A DNA stretch of 16,973 bases, from NCBI GenBank assembly GCA_023416335.1, contig JAEZHY010000289.1, forward strand, positions 1 to 16,973. The letters run 5' to 3'. This DNA comes from Pseudomonadota bacterium. GTDB taxonomy: Bacteria > Desulfobacterota > Syntrophobacteria > Syntrophobacterales > Syntrophobacteraceae. Shown here piece after piece: positions 12,790-16,973 of this stretch. The position numbers were made by a program, and so were the translations under genes. The notes under the pieces are model-generated. The model saw only the letters and a program-made list of their open reading frames with translations. It was not told where the DNA came from and ran no database searches. The stretch's first letter is position 1; each line of letters starts with the position of its first letter.

Positions 12790-14694
12790 ATGATCGAAAT
12801 GGAGCAGCACATAGATTTGAGAATATCTCGCCTTGTCTTCCTGCCTTCAAACTGGAAGACAGTGCTGCTCTTTGCCGCATGCATCCTGGTCTTGCCGTTT
12901 TTTCTTCGCAACGATTACTTCTACCTTTTCTTCAACATACTTGCCCTGAATGCGATCGTTGTGCTGGGGCTCAATCTGCTGATCGGTTCGACCGGTCAGG
13001 TTTCTTTGGGGCATGCAGCCTTCTATGGCCTGGGCGCATATGCTTCGGCAATCTGCAGCACGACGTACCACCTTCCCCTGTCCCTCTCGTTTTGCATTGC
13101 CATTGGAATTGTGGCCGCGACGGCGTTCCTCCTCGCGATCCCCACACTGCGCCTGGAAGGTCACTACTTGGTCATGGCCACGCTCGGTTTCAATATCATC
13201 GTGAGCATCGTACTGGCACAGTTGGAAAGCGTCACAGGCGGTCCGTCCGGATTTCCGGGTATTCCGAAGCTCAGGATCGGCCCCTGGAAGATCGTAACGG
13301 ACAGAGACTTTTACTATTTCATCTGGGGATCTTTCCTCGTGCTTTTCGCCCTGACCATGAACCTGACTGGATCGAGGATCGGGCGCGCCCTGATGGCAAT
13401 CCACGAAAAGGAACTCACGGCTCAGACCCTTGCCATTCCCACCTACCGGTACAAAGTGGGATCTTTCGTCCTTAGCGCCGTTTACGCGGGCTTTGCAGGC
13501 TTTTGCTATGCACATTACGTAACCTTCATCAGCCCCAAGACCTTCGATATACTCTACTCGGTCCAGATCGTTACGATGGTCGTCGTCGGCGGGATAGGCA
13601 GTCTTTGGGGAGGCCTGGCGGGAACCGCGCTCCTGAGTTCCCTGCCCGAGATTTTGCATCAGCTCGAAGATCTCCAGGTGCTGCTCTATGGCTTGGTCCT
13701 CATGGCCGTACTGGTCCTGTGCCCAAAGGGGCTGTTCCCGGCACTCTCTTCGTTGCTTTCACCTCGGATCGGGGCGTTGGCCGCGCATTTCAGACGTGCG
13801 TCCGCATTTTCTCCCCGGGCTGCAGACACGGAAGTACCGCATCCGAGAAGCACCCCTTCCTCGCCTTTGCCGAAGACGCATGATATCGAGCATAACAATC
13901 CCATCCTGGAAGCTGCCGGAATATCGCTCTCCTTCGGAGGTTTGCAGGCCCTTTGGGAAGTGGGGCTGAAAGTCTCGCCCGGAGAGATCGTGGCCCTGAT
14001 CGGCCCAAACGGCGCCGGAAAGACGACCGTACTGAACGTGGTCTCCGGCCTGCTGAAAACCCGGAGCGGCTCTCTGATGCTCGAAGGGAAGAACCTCGCC
14101 GGACTGTCTCCCCATTCGATCGCGGCGATGGGGATCGGAAGGACGTTCCAGGCGGTCCAGGTTTTTCAGAACCTGACGGTGCTCGACAACCTGTTGCTCG
14201 GGTTTCACAAGGTGGGCAGCGCGGGATTTCTCGCCGGGAGCTTCCGCACCTCGTCGGAAAGGAATGAAGAGGAGCGGCTCCAAATGCGGGCACTGAAGCT
14301 CCTGGAAAGCTTCGGACTGCGTGAAAAGGCATTTTACCCTGTCCAGCAGCTCAGCCTGATCGAGCAGAAAGTGCTGGAAATCGCCAGGGCCCTCGCCCTC
14401 TCACCCCGCGTTCTTCTCCTGGATGAGCCCGCGGGAGGACTCAATCCCCGCGAAAGCGAGTTCCTGATGGTGCACATTTCGTCCCTGCGGAGCAAGGGCA
14501 TCGGGATGCTACTGGTCGAACACGACATGAATATGGTGATGCGACTGGCGGACAGGATCTACGTGCTGCAGCACGGAAGGCTCCTGGCATCCGGCACCCC
14601 CGGCGAAATCAGGAAGGACCCGAAAGTAATCGAAGCCTATCTCGGAACGCGAAAGGCCGCACCGGCCGGGAGCACGGGCCGTGCTCACAGTTAA
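12790..14694 (+). CDS. livM-livG: Fused ABC transporter permease-ATPase (LivM-LivG)
   Basis: One 634-residue frame joins a LivM permease (about residues 20-325) and a LivG ATPase (about 371-625). A Ser/Pro/Arg-rich linker of roughly 45 residues (326-370) connects them. Permease marks are LNLLIGSTGQVSLGHAAFYG, RLEGHYLVMATLGFN, GRALMAIHEKELTAQTLAI and VVVGGIGSLWGGLAGTALL. ATPase marks are Walker A GPNGAGKT (405-412), Walker B VLLLDEP (541-547) and the H-loop VEHDM (His578). The ABC signature reads LSLIEQKVLEIARAL (521-535) and lacks the usual Gly-Gln of LSYGQQ or LSGGQ. There is no internal stop or frameshift. The ribosome binding site ggaaag lies just upstream of the ATG at 12790. livF overlaps its end by 14 bases. 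Such fusions occur in HAAT transporters, but separate genes are more common. Confidence 0.92.
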   Translation: MIEMEQHIDLRISRLVFLPSNWKTVLLFAACILVLPFFLRNDYFYLFFNILALNAIVVLGLNLLIGSTGQVSLGHAAFYGLGAYASAICSTTYHLPLSLSFCIAIGIVAATAFLLAIPTLRLEGHYLVMATLGFNIIVSIVLAQLESVTGGPSGFPGIPKLRIGPWKIVTDRDFYYFIWGSFLVLFALTMNLTGSRIGRALMAIHEKELTAQTLAIPTYRYKVGSFVLSAVYAGFAGFCYAHYVTFISPKTFDILYSVQIVTMVVVGGIGSLWGGLAGTALLSSLPEILHQLEDLQVLLYGLVLMAVLVLCPKGLFPALSSLLSPRIGALAAHFRRASAFSPRAADTEVPHPRSTPSSPLPKTHDIEHNNPILEAAGISLSFGGLQALWEVGLKVSPGEIVALIGPNGAGKTTVLNVVSGLLKTRSGSLMLEGKNLAGLSPHSIAAMGIGRTFQAVQVFQNLTVLDNLLLGFHKVGSAGFLAGSFRTSSERNEEERLQMRALKLLESFGLREKAFYPVQQLSLIEQKVLEIARALALSPRVLLLDEPAGGLNPRESEFLMVHISSLRSKGIGMLLVEHDMNMVMRLADRIYVLQHGRLLASGTPGEIRKDPKVIEAYLGTRKAAPAGSTGRAHS

Positions 14695-15406
14695 GGGGAT
14701 CTCCGCAAGATACGGATCGCTCCAGGTGCTCCGACGCGTGAGTTTTCACCTGGAAGAGGGCGAAATAGTTGCCCTCATTGGTTCGAACGGCGCCGGCAAA
14801 AGCACGCTTCTTCGGACCATCAGCGGGCTGCAGAAGGCGTTCGAGGGGGAGATTCTCTTCCGCGGCAATGCAATCGCCGGGAAAAGCCCGGAGCGGATAG
14901 TCGCGCTCGGACTCGTACAGGTACCCGAAGCCCGGCAGCTTTTTCCGAACATGACCGTGCTGGAAAACCTCGAATTGGGCGCCTACCTGCGCGGGCGGAA
15001 GTCGGTCAGGGAATCCCTCGACGAAGTGCTGCCCCTTTTTCCCATTCTTTCCGAGCGACGCCGCCAGAAAGCGGGCACCCTGTCCGGAGGCGAGCAGCAG
15101 ATGCTCTCGATCGGACGGGCGCTCATGGCAAAGCCGCAGCTGCTCGTTCTGGACGAGCCGTCCATGGGGCTCGCGCCCCTCATAATGGAAGAGATCTATC
15201 GCATAATCGGAGACCTTCACAAAAGCGGAACGACCGTGCTGCTGGTGGAGCAGAATGCAATGGGGGCCCTTGCCATTGCCGAACGGGCCTACGTCCTGGA
15301 GACCGGCCGCATTGTACTCTCGGGGAATGCCGAGGAACTGATGGAGCACGACGAAGTCCAGAGGGCTTACCTGGGCAGGGACTACCAGTTTAAGTGGGAG
15401 AAATAG
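14681..15406 (+). CDS. livF: ABC transporter ATP-binding protein LivF
   Basis: The 241-residue ATPase has Walker A GSNGAGKST (34-42), a canonical signature LSGGEQQMLSIGRAL (from 134), Walker B LLVLDEP (154-160) and the EQN H-loop variant VEQNAM. The EQN variant is typical of LivF and distinguishes it from LivG (EHD). It would pair with the ATPase half of the fused LivM-LivG at the cytoplasmic side of the transporter. The GTG start at 14681 overlaps the upstream gene by 14 bases and has gggag eight bases before it, which indicates translational coupling. The next gene starts 8 bases after its stop. Confidence 0.93.
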   Translation: MLTVKGISARYGSLQVLRRVSFHLEEGEIVALIGSNGAGKSTLLRTISGLQKAFEGEILFRGNAIAGKSPERIVALGLVQVPEARQLFPNMTVLENLELGAYLRGRKSVRESLDEVLPLFPILSERRRQKAGTLSGGEQQMLSIGRALMAKPQLLVLDEPSMGLAPLIMEEIYRIIGDLHKSGTTVLLVEQNAMGALAIAERAYVLETGRIVLSGNAEELMEHDEVQRAYLGRDYQFKWEK

Positions 15407-15414
15407 GGGGCTGT

Positions 15415-16737
15415 ATGGAAAAACCCGAAACACTCTCGTACGAGCAGATTCGCAGGCTTCAGGCCGAACGGCTCCAGATGACGCTCAACAGGGCCTACCT
15501 CCATGTGGACTTCTACCGGAAGCGCATGGACTCGCTCGGGATCCTGCCCGAGGACATCGGCGGCACCGCGGAGTTGAGCCGGTTTCCCTTCACCACGAGA
15601 CGAGATCTCAGGGACCACTACCCCTACGGCCTTTTTGCGGTACCGCTCAGAAATATCGTGCGCCTGAAGATCTCCGCCCCTCCCCTGCGGGACAGGGAAA
15701 AGCCGATCGTAATAGGCTACACCAAACACGATGTCGGAATGTGGCAATCGCTCCTTGTGAGGCTATATGAGCAGCTCGGCGTCACCGAACGGGACATCGT
15801 GCAGGTTGCGTTCAATTACAGCCTGTTTCCCGGGGCATTCACATTCAATTATGCTGCTGAGGCCATCGGGGCGACGCTTGCGCCGGCGGCAACCAACTCG
15901 GCCCTGATGCAGCTCCAGACGATGCAGGACTTCCGCTCCACGATCCTGGCGACCACGGCTGCATTCGCACTCCACATAGTCGATACCATGGCCGAGCAGA
16001 ACATCGACCCGGGCAGCCTTCACCTCAGGCTGATCCTCGTGGGACCCGACCCGCTGCCGGAAATAACCCGCGAGAAGCTCGAATCCTCTTTCGGCGTACC
16101 TGTTTTCGGCCTTTACGGAGTATCCGAGATGGGAGAACCCGGGATGGCCGGCGAATGCAGGGAAAAATCGGGCCTGCACATCGCGGAGGATCAATTCCTT
16201 GCCGAAATCGTCCATCCCGTCACGGGAGAACCAGTCCCGCCGGGAAATGAAGGCGAACTGGTCATCACGACCCTGACCGCAGAGGCCTATCCGCTCATCA
16301 GGTACAGGACGGGAGACATCACGGTCCTGCGCGAGTCCCCCTGCGCCTGCGGAAGACCATGGGCGAGGATCGTCCCGATCCTTCGCAGAACGGACAACCG
16401 GCTATCGGTTCGGGGAATTCCCGTCTATCCGGAACACGTCGAGCAGCTCCTGCGGGCGGCCGATCCGCTGATCAAGGATTTTCGGCTCGTCATTCACACG
16501 GTCCACGGGATCGGGGAACAGATGGAGCTGCTGCTGGTGCGAAAGGAAGGAAACGAATTTCCGGGCGGGAACAGGGCGCAGTACCTGGACCAGCTCCGGG
16601 GAAGCATCCGCCGCTCGCTAGGGATGGGAATTCGAGTTCACCTTGTCGAACCTGACCGGCTGCCGGGCGAAGGTTTGATCTACAAGACGGTTTTCAGAAA
16701 CCTCAGTTCCTCACTCGGACCGCTGCCGGCGGATTGA
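15415..16737 (+). CDS. PaaK-family phenylacetate-CoA ligase-like protein with altered P-loop
   Basis: This 440-residue protein has the length and order of PaaK, an adenylate-forming enzyme that turns phenylacetate, ATP and CoA into phenylacetyl-CoA. Retained are VIGYTKHDVGMW, the YGVSEMGEPGMAGEC motif (234-247), GLHIAEDQFLAEIV, GELVITTLTAEAYPLIRYRTGD (RYRTGD 296-301) and a CAC cysteine pair near 310. However, where PaaK has SSGTTGKP, the phosphate-binding loop, this protein has SAPPLRDREKP (about 87-97). Several glycines in the following FGYGLFTGG-type segment are also replaced (FNYSLFPGA). A lysine near the C-terminus (in GLIYKTV) remains at the expected place. The ATG at 15415 is preceded by aggggg; a GTG at 15394 is less likely. 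It closes the iorB-liv operon. It may be a divergent ligase with an unusual substrate, or an inactive or regulatory paralog. Confidence 0.8.
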   Translation: MEKPETLSYEQIRRLQAERLQMTLNRAYLHVDFYRKRMDSLGILPEDIGGTAELSRFPFTTRRDLRDHYPYGLFAVPLRNIVRLKISAPPLRDREKPIVIGYTKHDVGMWQSLLVRLYEQLGVTERDIVQVAFNYSLFPGAFTFNYAAEAIGATLAPAATNSALMQLQTMQDFRSTILATTAAFALHIVDTMAEQNIDPGSLHLRLILVGPDPLPEITREKLESSFGVPVFGLYGVSEMGEPGMAGECREKSGLHIAEDQFLAEIVHPVTGEPVPPGNEGELVITTLTAEAYPLIRYRTGDITVLRESPCACGRPWARIVPILRRTDNRLSVRGIPVYPEHVEQLLRAADPLIKDFRLVIHTVHGIGEQMELLLVRKEGNEFPGGNRAQYLDQLRGSIRRSLGMGIRVHLVEPDRLPGEGLIYKTVFRNLSSSLGPLPAD

Positions 16738-16811
16738 TGAAGATGGAGATGCGATAGAGTTGCCCTGAGCGGCACAGCACGTACCGGATACTATCCGGCC
16801 TGCCGGGGCGG

Positions 16812-16837
16812 GGTTCCCAAGGCGGACCTTGGGAACC
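16812..16837 (+). terminator. 11-bp hairpin after the liv operon
   Basis: ggttcccaagg (16812-16822) and ccttgggaacc (16827-16837) form a perfect stem with a cgga tetraloop, 75 bases after the last gene. There is no T-run. It could be a terminator or a 3'-end hairpin of the iorB-liv-paaK-like transcript. Confidence 0.5.
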
Positions 16838-16865
16838 AGCAGATAAAAGCGTGACCGGCGAGCCG

Positions 16866-16973
16866 CGTAGGGTGGGCACTGGCTTTATCGTGCCCACCGT
16901 CCGGCCTTCGGATCAGGGCTCATCGGATGGCTGAGCGGTGGGCACCCCAAAAGCGGGGTGCCCACCCTACACG
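16866..16973 (+). repeat. gtagggtgggcac element, copy 3 (reaches window edge)
   Basis: This is a 108-bp unit from cgtagggtgggcac to gtgcccaccctacacg, with nearly perfect inverted ends. It is the cleanest of the three copies. The left hairpin has gtgggcactggctttatcg, then tgcccaccg; the right one has ggtgggcacccc, aaaag, then cggggtgcccacc. Same orientation as copy 2 and opposite to copy 1. Any target-site duplication on the right lies outside the window. Confidence 0.8.

Noticed and set aside
8665..16799. The word tactatccggc before shc (8665-8675) and after the liv operon (16789-16799)
   Set aside because: Matching 11-mers are expected many times by chance, and the flanks do not align.
3805..16973. 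CRISPR array as explanation of the gtgggcac repeats
   Set aside because: The copies are kilobases apart, differ in orientation, have related interiors rather than unique spacers, and no cas gene is present.

Overview
The window looks like chromosomal DNA of an anaerobic, sulfate-reducing or syntrophic member of the Desulfobacterota, with Syntrophobacter-like organisms as the nearest guess. This rests on gene content: AhbD (siroheme-dependent heme pathway), a ferredoxin-coupled 2-oxoacid oxidoreductase subunit, a Ros/MucR regulator, squalene-hopene cyclase, a rubrerythrin-like protein and a LUD protein. It also rests on a moderately GC-rich base composition. The taxon is an inference; no rRNA or tRNA gene is present.

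Left end (1-935): the C-terminal part of a DUF3800 protein lacks the family's N-terminal half and is preceded by a GC-rich hairpin. A possible second gene remnant follows, and then a good sigma70-type promoter. Heme block (936-3571, +): hemB, ahbD (Fe-coproporphyrin III to heme) and a membrane-anchored rhodanese lie close together, like one transcript. Next comes a 0.7 kb repeat-rich spacer (3572-4263). On the minus strand, a LysE-family exporter and a PaaI-type hotdog thioesterase form a tight pair (5354 down to 4264).

Centre (5881-8397, +): a Ros/MucR-type zinc-finger regulator after a long AT-rich leader, a rubrerythrin/ferritin-like di-iron protein, a LUD (LutC-type) protein with a C-terminal Cys motif, and a secreted TPR protein followed by a perfect stem-loop. 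A solitary squalene-hopene cyclase (8718-10751) has an N-terminal extension and a clear intrinsic terminator.

Right end (11298-16737, +): a compact five-gene operon of iorB, livH, a livM-livG fusion, livF and a PaaK-family adenylate-forming enzyme. Together these suggest import of a branched-chain or aromatic amino acid, or an aryl acid, coupled to arylpyruvate/arylacetyl-CoA chemistry. Four things are odd. The catalytic IorA subunit and a periplasmic binding protein are absent from the window. The permease and ATPase are fused. The fused ATPase has an atypical ABC signature. The PaaK-family enzyme has lost the usual Ser/Thr/Gly-rich ATP phosphate loop.

Three copies of a 108-143 bp element with gtagggtgggcac-type inverted ends sit in the intergenic spaces at about 3.8 kb, 10.9 kb and 16.9 kb. 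The last copy runs to the window edge. I saw no CRISPR array, insertion sequence, prophage or RNA gene.
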